A DNA stretch of 64,000 bases from Pirellula staleyi DSM 6068 (GCA_945875845.1 CAMCMB010000037.1:1-64000); one strand, 5' to 3'. Shown: positions 9,460-19,818, counted from the first letter of the stretch. A program made the numbers and translations. The notes: a model not told the origin generated them from the sequence alone.

Positions 9460-9990
9460 ATGAATTGCCTGCTGGTCGTCACAACTGAACTCCCCGAAAA
9501 TGCCTTGCAAACCGCCTCATTGTGGGCCATTCGCATCGCGATGCTGTTGCTGGTCTTGGTATTAGCCGCTGAAATTCTGGGGAAAAAGAAAACAAACCCG
9601 GCGTGGGCCAGTCTCTGGTTGCTAGGTGCCATTCTGTCTTTGTGTCACAGTCTGGGTGCGTTGATCGCCTTTCACCATTCAAGTCAAGCCGAAGCCCTTG
9701 AATCGACGGCGCAACAAACGGAAGAACTTCTCGGCTTCCGATTCGGGGCTGGCCTTTACGTAAACTACGCCTTCGTCGCTATCTGGCTGTTCGATGCCGT
9801 TCTAAGGATTGCGATGCCGACCAAGTATGAACAATTCCCAAAGTTATATGGTCGTCTTGTTTACGCGTTCTTGATCTTCATCGCAATCAATGGCGCGATC
9901 GTTTTCAAATCGGGAACCGTACGCAGCGTAGGAATCGTCAGCCTATCGATTCTCCTTTTGTTGTTAGCGTCGAAGTATCGGCGGTCCTGA
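9460..9990 (+). CDS. Conserved-type integral membrane protein of unknown function
   Basis: 176 aa with four predicted hydrophobic segments. Confidence 0.6.
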   Translation: MNCLLVVTTELPENALQTASLWAIRIAMLLLVLVLAAEILGKKKTNPAWASLWLLGAILSLCHSLGALIAFHHSSQAEALESTAQQTEELLGFRFGAGLYVNYAFVAIWLFDAVLRIAMPTKYEQFPKLYGRLVYAFLIFIAINGAIVFKSGTVRSVGIVSLSILLLLLASKYRRS

Positions 9991-10001
9991 TTTTGCAACG
10001 T

Positions 10002-11279
10002 CTAAAACAAAGAGCTTGAAATCTTTGGCTCAACTTCGCGAACTGGATTCAGCGAAGGGATCAAGCCTCGCAACCTGAGTTCGCAAACGATTCCAATCAG
10101 CAAGATTGGGACGATAGGAATTTGGAAATATTCTTGCATTTGGGGAGCGACCGCTAAGCCTACTGCCAACATTCCGTAATATGCGAAGCCGTATTTGGGC
10201 GCCGTGGCCACCAACCACAAGATGGGCAACAGCAGTACACAGAGATCGTAGTGGTACGTATGTGGGCTGATCAGGAGCGTTGTCGCGAGTAGCATCAAGG
10301 CTTTCTCCGGCGATTCGACCGAGTAGGACTTGTCCTCGAACACGCAATACAGCAAGTAAATGGCGAGCGGCAAACAAATGGCCCATTTGCACCACTGCAT
10401 GGCCTCGGCCGGTACGCTGTAAGCCATGGTCATGAGATTGCAGGACCAGTCCAGGCGATAACCGGAATTCTCGGCATAGCTCCCGACCGATTGAAGCCCA
10501 CTCCCAACAAATGCGATCCAAGTATCCATTGGGACGAAGCATGCCGTAGCACCCCAGATTGTGCAGACACTCAGACTGGAACCGACGAAGAATCGCCATC
10601 GCATGTTTCGAAGCATGACGATAGGAAACAAAAAGAATAACGTTGGCTTGATCGAAAGTAAGCCGAAAACCATGCCGGCCGAGTAATCCCGATGCGACTG
10701 CAAAAAACGCCAAGTCATACAGACGATGAGCAGCCAATAGACGCTCTTTTGGCCAAGCGTGATGGAAAACAAAAGCGAAGGGAAGAGTAGCATTGCGATC
10801 CAAAGATACTCCGTTTTGGCTTTCGTCTCGTGCCCTTCATCGGCACCAAGATTGGCTGCATGATGCATGGCGCTATCCACGATCAGTTTTGCCGATCCGA
10901 GTGCTGCGACGATCAAGGACGCCAGCCAGACCAAAGCCGCCCATCGATAAGGAATACAAGCCAAAGGGCTAAACAAAACATAGTGCGGCGGCGGATAGAC
11001 CGGTGGAAAATATTGGTCCGAGGGCCACTCAAAGCCCACGATGCGAGAATCATGTTGCCATGCACGAAACATGTCGACGTCGTAGAGGTGCGAGACGTTG
11101 CCCGTGACCACCATTCTTGCCCCTACCCACTCTTGCAAGAAATCCGCACCATAGGGCGTGTCGGAGGATTGCTGCGTCCAATCGTAGTTAGGAGCGAAAA
11201 ACAAATACGAACCAAAGATGGCTAGAAAGGCACAGAACATAAGCCACATGGTTCGCGATTTCGAATGGGTTTCTTGCAT
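10002..11279 (-). CDS. GT87/DUF2029-like polytopic membrane glycosyltransferase
   Basis: 425 aa multi-spanning; early acidic periplasmic loop (YGADFLQEWVGARMV) and FPPVYPPPHYVLFSPLACIPY. Confidence 0.7.
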   Translation of the reverse strand: MQETHSKSRTMWLMFCAFLAIFGSYLFFAPNYDWTQQSSDTPYGADFLQEWVGARMVVTGNVSHLYDVDMFRAWQHDSRIVGFEWPSDQYFPPVYPPPHYVLFSPLACIPYRWAALVWLASLIVAALGSAKLIVDSAMHHAANLGADEGHETKAKTEYLWIAMLLFPSLLFSITLGQKSVYWLLIVCMTWRFLQSHRDYSAGMVFGLLSIKPTLFFLFPIVMLRNMRWRFFVGSSLSVCTIWGATACFVPMDTWIAFVGSGLQSVGSYAENSGYRLDWSCNLMTMAYSVPAEAMQWCKWAICLPLAIYLLYCVFEDKSYSVESPEKALMLLATTLLISPHTYHYDLCVLLLPILWLVATAPKYGFAYYGMLAVGLAVAPQMQEYFQIPIVPILLIGIVCELRLRGLIPSLNPVREVEPKISSSLF

Positions 11280-11529
11280 CGCTTAGACTGCCACCGCTGA
11301 CGGAACGGTTTGTTGTTTGCCGCCAATTGCGACTCGATACGGTGATTCCGCGATGAAACGAGCCAAAATACTGTGGGCCAAGCTTCGTGCGGAATAAAGG
11401 AGGACCTGGGGAAAAGTGCCGTCAAAATTCTCCGAGTGCGTAGGAAGTACCTCTTGTAGCGATCTTGCCGTTTCGGTGCCTCCTCCGAGGTCGCCTCGCT
11501 TTTGGACCAACAAATCATTGGTAAAAATT

Positions 11530-11660
11530 GGGAGAGCGAGGCTCCTGCCGAGCTTACGACGCAATGGTTCGGCAGGAGCCTCACCCTCCCAAGCAAAGAA
11601 TGGATTGGGAAAAGTCGAGGAAAACATGTTTACAGGGGTGGAGCCTCGCACTCCCGATGA
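11530..11660. repeat. Dispersed hairpin repeat, family B copy 2 (extended form)
   Basis: gggagagcgaggctcctgccgagcttacgacgcaatggttcggcaggagcctcaccctccc then aatggattgggaaaagtcgaggaaaacatgtttacaggggtgg. Confidence 0.88.
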
Positions 11661-11723
11661 AACTGCAAGCAATTCCAATAAAGAAAGCAAGACGGCCCCC
11701 GCTCCCCCGATGTTGGGGGAAAC

Positions 11724-13574
11724 CTAAGAAAAGTCGTCTTTGCTGATTCCGAAGGTCTCAAGTTTTCGGTACAAAGTGGCTCGCGAGATTCCGAGCAACT
11801 CGGCCGCCTCTGGCATGTTCGCCTTGGTTCGTCGCAGGGCCTCTTGAATCAGCCGCTGCTCCCATTGCTCAATGTTGAGCGTGTCGAAAATTTCCGTTTT
11901 GGATTCATGCAGCGTGATGTCCGTCGCACGAATTTCGTCTCCAGTCGCCAGGACGACAGCACTATCGATCAAATTGCGCAATTGACGCACATTTCCTGGC
12001 CAACTGTATTCGAGCATGCGTTTTCTAGCCGCATCGCTGAGCTTCAATTGCATCCGACCATGTTGTCGACCGAAGTGCTCCAAGAAATGGTCGACAAGTA
12101 ATCCGATATCATCCCCTCGTTGTCGGAGCGGCGGCACGTTGATTTCGAAGACGGACAAACGATAGTAAAGATCCTCTCGAAAACGCTTGTCGGAAACAAA
12201 CTCGCTCAAATCACGATTGGTGGCTGTTAGGACGCGCACATCCACTCGCACTTCTTTCCGCCCCCCTACTGGCAAAAATGGATGTCCCTCGAGAATCCGC
12301 AATAGTTTGGCTTGACCGGCCAATGTCATCTCGCCGATCTCATCGAGAAACAGAGTTCCGCCATGGGCTTGTTGAAACCAGCCCACATGATCCTTGTCCG
12401 CTCCCGTGAAGGCACCCTTGACGTGCCCAAACAATTGGCTTTCCATCAGTTCGCTTGGCATGGCAGCACAATTGACACTCAGCATAGGGCGGTCCGCTCG
12501 CATGCTGGCTCGATGGATCGCTCTGGCGACGAGTTCTTTGCCCGAACCGCTCTCGCCCCGAATGAGAATGCTGCCCGATGCCTTGGCGACTCGAACGATG
12601 CGCTCTTTGAGTTCAACCATCGGTCGACTCTCGCCGAGCAGCTCGTCGAAGTCTGCATTTTTGTCTTGAAGCCGTTCGTTTTTGATGCGCAGTGACGACT
12701 CATTGCGCGCGCGGACGAGCGATGCCGCAATGAAACTTGCCGCTGCAATGGTGAAGTCGAATGAGTGCTTTTCGAAGACTTCTTTTTCACGGTACAGATG
12801 AATGACGCCGATCGTGTTGCCCTCATTCAGCAGCGGAACGCAGATCGCGTCTGCATAGTGGCGCAGCGGCGTGTCGCCGATCTGGCGAGTCTCATTTTTG
12901 ACCCAGACGGCGGTCGCCTGTTTGCACACCATTTCGGTCAACTTGTCGCTTAACAGAGCTCGACCATCATTTGTATTGGGGTATTTTCGTTGAACGATGA
13001 GTTTTCCATCGTTGTCTGCAAACAACAATGCAACGAATGTTGCTTGTGTGCGATTACGAAGTACATCGATGGCCAATTCGCTCACTTGTTCGGGAGTCGA
13101 TAGCGTTATGCAGCGAATGGATAATTGATGTAGGTCGGAAAGATCCTCCGATCGTCCCGCTTTCCGCAGAGACAAAAAAGCCGACATGCCGGAGGCCGAA
13201 CCATCCGCAACGGCCCCAAGTTTATCACCGCGAAGGTCGTGGGACAGATTGATTCGTTCGATCGTCAAGTCTTCGGTGATCGTATCGTCGACAAACTCGA
13301 GTTCGGTGTTGCCGATTCGTATTTTGTTGCCGCTAGCTAAAATCGCAACATCGATCTTGGAACCGTTGAGCAACGTTCCGTTGCGTGAGCCGGCGTCCGA
13401 AACATGCCATTGCGAATCTTTGAAAAAGAGCTTGGCGTGAACGCGCGAGGACAGAGGGTCATTGAGCTGGACTTGGCATTCCAGCCCGCGTCCCATTTTA
13501 TTGTCTTGTGTCTTATCTAGCGAGTAACGAACATCCTGCTCGCGTCCCCTTGTGATGACTAAATACGTCGACAT
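11724..13574 (-). CDS. Sigma-54-dependent activator with FHA and GAF domains
   Basis: FHA-like GRGLECQVQLNDPLSSRVHAKLFF...SRNGTLLNG; AAA+ GESGSGKELVARAIH, GAFTGADKDHVGWFQQAHGGTLFLDEIGEM; C-terminal Fis-type HTH. Confidence 0.93.
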   Translation of the reverse strand: MSTYLVITRGREQDVRYSLDKTQDNKMGRGLECQVQLNDPLSSRVHAKLFFKDSQWHVSDAGSRNGTLLNGSKIDVAILASGNKIRIGNTELEFVDDTITEDLTIERINLSHDLRGDKLGAVADGSASGMSAFLSLRKAGRSEDLSDLHQLSIRCITLSTPEQVSELAIDVLRNRTQATFVALLFADNDGKLIVQRKYPNTNDGRALLSDKLTEMVCKQATAVWVKNETRQIGDTPLRHYADAICVPLLNEGNTIGVIHLYREKEVFEKHSFDFTIAAASFIAASLVRARNESSLRIKNERLQDKNADFDELLGESRPMVELKERIVRVAKASGSILIRGESGSGKELVARAIHRASMRADRPMLSVNCAAMPSELMESQLFGHVKGAFTGADKDHVGWFQQAHGGTLFLDEIGEMTLAGQAKLLRILEGHPFLPVGGRKEVRVDVRVLTATNRDLSEFVSDKRFREDLYYRLSVFEINVPPLRQRGDDIGLLVDHFLEHFGRQHGRMQLKLSDAARKRMLEYSWPGNVRQLRNLIDSAVVLATGDEIRATDITLHESKTEIFDTLNIEQWEQRLIQEALRRTKANMPEAAELLGISRATLYRKLETFGISKDDFS

Positions 13575-13724
13575 AGGTGTTTCGAAAAGCGGTAGTTGTG
13601 TGGTGACGACCAGTATAAACCGGCTTGTCTCGATTCGCTACCGCGCTCGGAAGGTGTGTAAAGTTACCCGTCAATGGGTGGCAACTGCATATGAGTCACT
13701 CTCGAACCTGTTTGTTGAACGATC

Positions 13725-15194
13725 CTAGGCCAAGGTTTCGATTCCCAGTTTCTTCATCTTTTTGTAGAGCGTGGTTCGATTGATTCCTAGTTGGTCTGCA
13801 GTGATGTTTCGGTTCCAATCGTTTGCCTTGAGCACTTGCAAAATGATGCAGCGTTCCGGGCCTTCCAACGCTTCGCTCAACGTTGGATTTGCAGTGGACA
13901 GTCGTTTTTTCCCGAACGAATCGTTGGGTGAGATCGAAGAGAGCGAGGAAAAAGAATGGATTTCGTTTGAGTGCGTTGGCTGAACTGTCGTGTGTCCGCG
14001 ACCATGAATCGAGGGGGGCAAGACGTCGATGTCAATATTTTTGGATTTGGTTAGCAAAACAGATCTCTGAATTGCATTTTCCAGTTCTCGGATATTTCCT
14101 GGCCACGCGTAGGTTAGCATGGCATTCATAGCCGATGTCGAGAAACCTTGAACGTCGCGAGAGTATTCGGTACATGCACATCGCAAGAAATGGTTAGCAA
14201 GCAGCGGAATATCGTCGGGTCGCTCGCGAAGGGATGGTAACTCAATATGGATGACGTTGATTCGGTAGAACAGATCTCGTCGAAATCGACCCTGGGCTAT
14301 AGCGGACTCAAGATTCTCGTTTGTGGCGAGAATGGCTCTCACGTCGACCGACACTGTCTCCGTTCCACCGAGTGGTTCAAATTGAAGTTCTTGAAGCACG
14401 CGGAGCAATTTAACTTGAAGAGCCTGGCTGGCCGTCCCGATCTCGTCCAAAAAAATCGAACCTTTGTCGGACTGTTGAAATCTACCGATTTTGTTCTGCG
14501 TGGCGCCAGTGAAGGAACCGGCCATGTGCCCGAACAGTTCACTTTCAAGCAGAGTATCCGGTAAAGCGCCGCAGGCAACTTCAACGAACGGCGCATCTCG
14601 ACGAGTCGACTTCGTGTGAATGGCTCGCGCGATCATGCTTTTTCCCGTACCGTTTTCGCCGGTGATCAAAATCGTGGCTCGCGAGTCTGCAACGTTTTCG
14701 ATCATTTCAAAGATTTTGAGCATTCGTAGGTCGTGACTCACGAAGCTTTCTAATCGAAAACGTTGGTCGAGGGCTTCCTTGAGCCTCGCATTTTCTTCTG
14801 TGATGCTCTTTTGCTTCAAAGCTCGCTGGATCGCAGTCTGAAGTTCATCGTCGATAATCGGCTTAGTGAGCATCTCAAATGCACCTGCGGCGATCGACTC
14901 TCGAGCAGCGTCCGGGCCAGCGTAGCCAGTCATCATCAGGATCGGCAGCTCGGGGAATCGTTTCCTGGCTTTCCGCAGCAAATTCAATCCGTCTCCATCG
15001 TCAAATCGGACGTCGCACAGTAAGAGATCGAACGATTCGCGGGCCAGTAGCTTGGTTGTTTCCGCGACGCTGCCAGCCTTTTGGACCGAGTAGCCCTCGC
15101 TCGCAAGCCAATCGCCCATCGATTCGAGCAGCCAACGATCATCGTCAGCGACAAGGATCCTGGCTTTGGTTTCTTTGCGTTGAGTTGTTGCCAT
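13725..15194 (-). CDS. NtrC-family sigma-54-dependent response regulator
   Basis: Receiver (RILVADDDRWLLESM, LLLCDVRFDDGDG), AAA+ GENGTGKSMIARAIH, GSFTGA loop, HTH QLGINRTTLYKKMKKLG; start MATTQRKETK preferred. Confidence 0.92.
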   Translation of the reverse strand: MATTQRKETKARILVADDDRWLLESMGDWLASEGYSVQKAGSVAETTKLLARESFDLLLCDVRFDDGDGLNLLRKARKRFPELPILMMTGYAGPDAARESIAAGAFEMLTKPIIDDELQTAIQRALKQKSITEENARLKEALDQRFRLESFVSHDLRMLKIFEMIENVADSRATILITGENGTGKSMIARAIHTKSTRRDAPFVEVACGALPDTLLESELFGHMAGSFTGATQNKIGRFQQSDKGSIFLDEIGTASQALQVKLLRVLQELQFEPLGGTETVSVDVRAILATNENLESAIAQGRFRRDLFYRINVIHIELPSLRERPDDIPLLANHFLRCACTEYSRDVQGFSTSAMNAMLTYAWPGNIRELENAIQRSVLLTKSKNIDIDVLPPSIHGRGHTTVQPTHSNEIHSFSSLSSISPNDSFGKKRLSTANPTLSEALEGPERCIILQVLKANDWNRNITADQLGINRTTLYKKMKKLGIETLA

Positions 15195-15511
15195 TTCAGT
15201 AGTCACCAAGTCCGGAAGCGTGCGAGTCAAAATGGTTGTTACGTTTTTTCCGGTGCAGTTCACAGGATCGAAGGCGGCTAACAACTTCTTCGGTTAGCAA
15301 ACATAGGTTGACTTTTCGCAACGTGACGCCGAAATGAAATGTTTCTTACAAGCTACATCGATTCTTCGTGTGATTAGCGTTGTTTCAACCACAAAATCGT
15401 TAAAATCGGACCCATTATGGGCAAACTCGGACTGCACTTGGAATATCCTAGAGTTTGGTGCAAGGCACACAAGTTTGTCTTCTCGATTGACGCGTTTTGG
15501 GAGTGTAGATT

Positions 15512-17368
15512 TTGTCATCACAGATTTGGCAGCGATTGATGAGGCAGATCAAGGCTCCGGAAACTTTGTGGGCCGTATGGGTGTTCGGGATCCTCGCAGG
15601 CATACTGGTACCTTTGTTGCTTGTTCTGGGGGGAGTGCTCATTCAGTTATTGCTGGAAGGACAGCAAGGACTTTCTCGCGATTCTTCGAATCCCTTGCCC
15701 GAACAGCTTACGGTCGGAGCATTTTTTCACTTGCCTACGGTTTGGCTGAACACCGGCGGAAGCGCTCTGCGTGGCGTTTTAGGCGTCGTGGTTTTAGTAG
15801 TCATCTTGATCGCACTTGAGTGCATCTCATTGTTGATTTGTTATCGAGCCGCATTGCACACTTCCTTGGAGATCGCAGTTGAGGTGCAACGTAAGCTATT
15901 CGAAAAATCCGGCGCGTTAGCCATTGGACAAGGATTGTCGGGGCAGCAAGAAGCCTTGAGGGACATGATGTTTATCCACGTTCCTCAAACGCGTGAAGCT
16001 GCTAGTCAATGGTACCGCGTGTTTCCAAGGCATCCTGTCCAGTCGTTGCTCCTGATTGCATTAGCATGCTCTATTCAACTTTCCGTCACGGTGTTGGCAT
16101 TGGTTTGTGCACTGGTACTTTGGCTGCTTTTTAGCAACTTGGATGTCACGCGTCGCAAGCGACGCCCCGTCTTGTTCGAGCGAGCGCGAGAATCGAGCGA
16201 GCAGCTTGCCTACCTTTGCGAAACGGCGCCTTTGCTTGCATCCGTACACGATCAAGAAGATACCAAACTCAACTATGAGGGCCAATTGAATACGTATCGA
16301 CAATCTCAATTGCAGCTTTCCGATGGTGGTGTTTGGAAATCTCCAACAATGCTCATCATCGGAACTTTGCTCGCAGCTTTTTTGATGGTTGTGATTTCGA
16401 TTCGCTTTTTGGACAGTCCGAGCAGCCTCCATTTTAGTGAGCTTGCCACATTGTGTGCAGCGGTTGTGCTGTCGGTAGCAGGCATGCATCGGTTTTCGCG
16501 CGCGTATCGACGGTACAAATCAACCGAGCAAGCCGTGAACGAACTCGCTACCTACCTTGAACAACCCATGTTGGACAAGAGCAGCCTACAACGCACTCAG
16601 TCTGTCGATATGCTTCTTCAAATTGACTTGGATCATGTGACGATTCGAAATAGTTCGGGCCGGAAACTTCTTGAGGACATTTCAGCGACGATACGATCCG
16701 GTGACTTAACAGCCATTGTGGCAAGCGAGTCCGTACAAGCGAGCGCGTTTGCCGAACTGATTTTGGGATTTGGTCGACCTGCGAGTGGACGCATTCTGAT
16801 TGACGATCTGGATTCCACCGATGTTGATCCGACCACCATTCGAAGGTCGTCTTTGTGGGTCGCTGCCCGAGGTCCATTGGTTCATGGTACGTTGGAGGAA
16901 AACCTGTGGGCTGGCGTCGACCACGATGCGTCGGTTGATCTGATGTCCTATGCCAAAAGGATGCATGTGTCCGAGGCGATTCTAAATCTTCCAGACGGTT
17001 TGGTGACGTTGGTTACACCCAACGAAGATCGTATCCTTCCCGATCATCTGTTCCGGTTAGGGTTGACGCGAGGGCTTATTAAAAAGCCTAAGTTGATTGT
17101 GGCACAAGAACCTGAGCTGCGCGTCAAAGCATCGACCGAGGCCGAAACGCTCGATGCCATACTTCAGCTCAAATCAACAACGACCATGCTGGTCGTATTG
17201 GCGGAACGTCTGTCCACTCTGCGAGCGGCTGACCAAATTATCGTGCTGCATGAACATCGCATTGCGGCTGTCGGTACCCACGACGAGCTTTTAGAGCAAA
17301 GCGAGATCTATCGCCACCTCAACTACATCCAGTTTTCGCCTTTCAGTGAATCCGGACAATCCAACTAG
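15512..17368 (+). CDS. ABC-exporter-like membrane protein with degenerate nucleotide-binding domain
   Basis: 618 aa; N-terminal TM region; C-terminal ABC-like fold (SGRILIDDLDSTDVDPTTIRRSSLWV, HGTLEENLWAG, AADQIIVLHEHRIAAVGTHDELL) without consensus catalytic motifs; internal ATG at 15539 is an alternative start. Confidence 0.85.
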   Translation: MSSQIWQRLMRQIKAPETLWAVWVFGILAGILVPLLLVLGGVLIQLLLEGQQGLSRDSSNPLPEQLTVGAFFHLPTVWLNTGGSALRGVLGVVVLVVILIALECISLLICYRAALHTSLEIAVEVQRKLFEKSGALAIGQGLSGQQEALRDMMFIHVPQTREAASQWYRVFPRHPVQSLLLIALACSIQLSVTVLALVCALVLWLLFSNLDVTRRKRRPVLFERARESSEQLAYLCETAPLLASVHDQEDTKLNYEGQLNTYRQSQLQLSDGGVWKSPTMLIIGTLLAAFLMVVISIRFLDSPSSLHFSELATLCAAVVLSVAGMHRFSRAYRRYKSTEQAVNELATYLEQPMLDKSSLQRTQSVDMLLQIDLDHVTIRNSSGRKLLEDISATIRSGDLTAIVASESVQASAFAELILGFGRPASGRILIDDLDSTDVDPTTIRRSSLWVAARGPLVHGTLEENLWAGVDHDASVDLMSYAKRMHVSEAILNLPDGLVTLVTPNEDRILPDHLFRLGLTRGLIKKPKLIVAQEPELRVKASTEAETLDAILQLKSTTTMLVVLAERLSTLRAADQIIVLHEHRIAAVGTHDELLEQSEIYRHLNYIQFSPFSESGQSN

Positions 17369-17442
17369 TGGTTCGCTTCGAATATCCCCTCGCGTGACCT
17401 GTTGTGTTACCGAGAAAAGCGGTTGACCGCAATGCACAACCA

Positions 17443-18570
17443 TTAGATTCGGCCACGCCACTTGGTTGTTAGACCGAGCTGTTTGCGGAACAACGCAACC
17501 CATTGAAGGGATACAAACCAAAGGGTTCCAATTGGGTGGACCAACGCTCCAAAAGGGGACTGTTTAAACCGGATGCTCGCAATCACACGCGGCACGAACG
17601 AAATCAAGAACGCAATGGCCAGCAATGTGAGAGGCAACCACGCGATGCCGAGAACCAAGCCAACCAACAAAGACAAACCCGGCAGCACCGAACCTCCCAA
17701 TAACAGGATGGAAAAGGGGACGATGAGCTTTGGGTTTGCAATCCCTTCCGTCGCATTTTTGAGCAGGCCGTTGCACACCTGGGTCGTTGAGGTGTACATG
17801 CGACAACGGGCGATATCCGTTGCGTCGAATATATCCGTGCGGAATCCCGCTGTTCGAAAAGCCCTTGGCAATTGAATTCCATCGTGGCGCGAGGACTGTA
17901 TCGCCGCATGTCCACCTGATTGGAGGTATGCCTCTTTTTCTGCGAGAAAAAGCTGGCCGCAACCAGCGGCAAGTCCCACTCCGAGTGTCGAACGCATACG
18001 GTCGATTGGTAAATAGCCTAGCAACACGTAGTGCATGAGCGGGATCAGCATTTTTTCGGCGAACGTGCCGGTCTCTTGCATTGGAAAGCCACTTACGAGC
18101 GGAGCTTTTTGTAGCTGTTGCTCAGCCAAACAACGACCGATGGCGTCGCTCGAAAGTCGAACATCCGCGTCGAGAAACAACAACCGATCATAGCTGGCCG
18201 CATTCGCAAGTTGCCAGCAAGCGTGTTGCTTGCCGTTCCAGCCCTCTGGCAATTCCTTTGACTGCAATAGCTTGACTCGCGGGTCGCGCGATGCGATCGA
18301 TTGAACAATATTGGCCGTCGCATCTTCGGAATGGTCGTCTAAAACCAAGACCTCGAATCGTGGGTGAGCTGAGGACAAGATGGAATCGAGTGCGGGGCGG
18401 ATACTTTCGGCTTCATTCCTGGCGGGAATCAACACACTCACTTGGAATGGCTTTACCAAGGAGAGCAAACCCAAATCGCGTGACGCTGGCAAAAACTGCG
18501 TTCCATTTTTCAGGAACATGAGCACAGGCAATAAGGCGATCAGCAGAATAAGAATGGAGTAGAAAATCAT
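17443..18570 (-). CDS. Glycosyltransferase family 2, membrane-associated
   Basis: 375 aa; VSVLIPARNEAESIRPALDSIL, LLFLDADVRLS; N- and C-terminal TM segments. Confidence 0.88.
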   Translation of the reverse strand: MIFYSILILLIALLPVLMFLKNGTQFLPASRDLGLLSLVKPFQVSVLIPARNEAESIRPALDSILSSAHPRFEVLVLDDHSEDATANIVQSIASRDPRVKLLQSKELPEGWNGKQHACWQLANAASYDRLLFLDADVRLSSDAIGRCLAEQQLQKAPLVSGFPMQETGTFAEKMLIPLMHYVLLGYLPIDRMRSTLGVGLAAGCGQLFLAEKEAYLQSGGHAAIQSSRHDGIQLPRAFRTAGFRTDIFDATDIARCRMYTSTTQVCNGLLKNATEGIANPKLIVPFSILLLGGSVLPGLSLLVGLVLGIAWLPLTLLAIAFLISFVPRVIASIRFKQSPFGALVHPIGTLWFVSLQWVALFRKQLGLTTKWRGRI

Positions 18571-18588
18571 GAATTGTCTGAAATGGGT

Positions 18589-19527
18589 TCACCGCGTCGT
18601 TTCGCGATAGTAGGCGATCGTTCGTTTGATACCTTCTTCGAGCCGAACTTGGGGTTCGTAGCCGAGCAGTTTGCGAGCCAAACTGATATCAGCTAGGCTA
18701 TCGCGAACATCTCCGGCACGAGCAGGTTGAAAGTCGGGCTCAACTGGCTTGCCGAGCAACTGGCTCAAAATTTTGAGAAGCTGCAAAAGAGTCGTTTGGC
18801 CTCCGTCGGCAACGTTGATAACGCGACCACCTATATTTGGGCGTTCGGCAGCCAATAGATTTCCGTGCACGACATTCGAAACGTACGTAAAGTCACGCGA
18901 CTGGAGTCCATCACCAAAGATGATAGGACTCTTGCTCGATAGGATTCGGTTAACGAACAGCGGGATGACTGCGGAATACGGACTGTCCGGGTCTTGTCTT
19001 GGGCCGAAGACATTAAAGTAACGTATCCCCACCGTCTCCAAACCGAAACTATGAAAATACGCTTGGCAATAAAATTCGCCCGCAAGTTTTGCGACCGCGT
19101 AGGGAGAGAGCGGCATGGGCAAATCGGTTTCGCGTTTCGATGAAGTCGGTTGGTCGCCGTAGGCGCTGCTGCTAGCTGCATAGACAAATCGCTTCACTCC
19201 CGCTTCAACACTCTGATGGAGCATGTTGAGAGTGCCCGTCGCGCAGGCATGGTGCGTGTCGAGGGGACGCTCCAGCGACCGTGGGACCGATGCCAATGCA
19301 GCTTGATGAAAGACGCGCTCAATACCGGACAACGCCTCGCGAACGGAGATGCTGTCGCAAATGTCCCCTTCGACAAACTCAATCCGGTCGGAAACTTCTT
19401 CAAGGTTCTTGCGATTGCCCGTGCAAAGATTGTCGATCACCCGCACTTTGTGACCGGCATCCAACAGCCCACGCACAATATGGGAGCCGATGAAGCCTGC
19501 ACCACCGGTGACTAAACAACGAACCAT
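18589..19527 (-). CDS. NAD-dependent epimerase/dehydratase (UDP-glucose 4-epimerase-like SDR)
   Basis: MVRCLVTGGAGFIGSHIVRGLLDAGHKVRVIDNL, YAASSSAYG, YAVAKLAGEFY, RYFNVFGPRQDP; ORF N-terminal extension to 19782 runs through repeat A. Confidence 0.92.
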   Translation of the reverse strand: MVRCLVTGGAGFIGSHIVRGLLDAGHKVRVIDNLCTGNRKNLEEVSDRIEFVEGDICDSISVREALSGIERVFHQAALASVPRSLERPLDTHHACATGTLNMLHQSVEAGVKRFVYAASSSAYGDQPTSSKRETDLPMPLSPYAVAKLAGEFYCQAYFHSFGLETVGIRYFNVFGPRQDPDSPYSAVIPLFVNRILSSKSPIIFGDGLQSRDFTYVSNVVHGNLLAAERPNIGGRVINVADGGQTTLLQLLKILSQLLGKPVEPDFQPARAGDVRDSLADISLARKLLGYEPQVRLEEGIKRTIAYYRETTR

Positions 19528-19703
19528 AGCGACCTTTCCTTGTCGGAATTCGGGAACTGAGCCCCGATGCGTTAGGTTCGCATGTGAGCCGATTTGTCTA
19601 AAGTCTATTGCACACTCGGCACCAACGCAACGCAACGTGCTGGTGCTCATGTTTAGTCCGAAGGACAGTGCTCGTACGGTTTTCCATAAACCGGACACAA
19701 CCA

Positions 19704-19818
19704 GGCTGTTGATTTTATGGTACGACGGACTTCCTAGTCCGTCGAATTCCCCATTGGCGGACTTGGAAGTCCGTCGTCTCACCCTTACCCAAACAACGAT
19801 TTCACTAAATCAATAGCC
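19704..19818. repeat. Dispersed composite hairpin repeat, family A copy 2
   Basis: ggctgttgatttt..tacgacggacttcctagtccgtcgaattccccattggcggacttggaagtccgtcg..cactaaatcaatagcc. Confidence 0.87.

Noticed and set aside
11283-11690. 135-aa minus-strand ORF (GEAPAEPLRRKLGRSLALP...)
   Set aside because: Translation of family B repeat; the same peptide arises from the other copies (e.g. ORF 30763-31083).
15195-15511. Possible sigma-54 promoter between the divergent regulator and the pseudo-ABC gene
   Set aside because: A tggca-like box is present but no correctly spaced TTGC element could be found by eye.
19528-19782. N-terminal extension of the epimerase ORF
   Set aside because: Runs through family A repeat; Rossmann motif MVRCLVTGGAGFIGSH begins at 19527.
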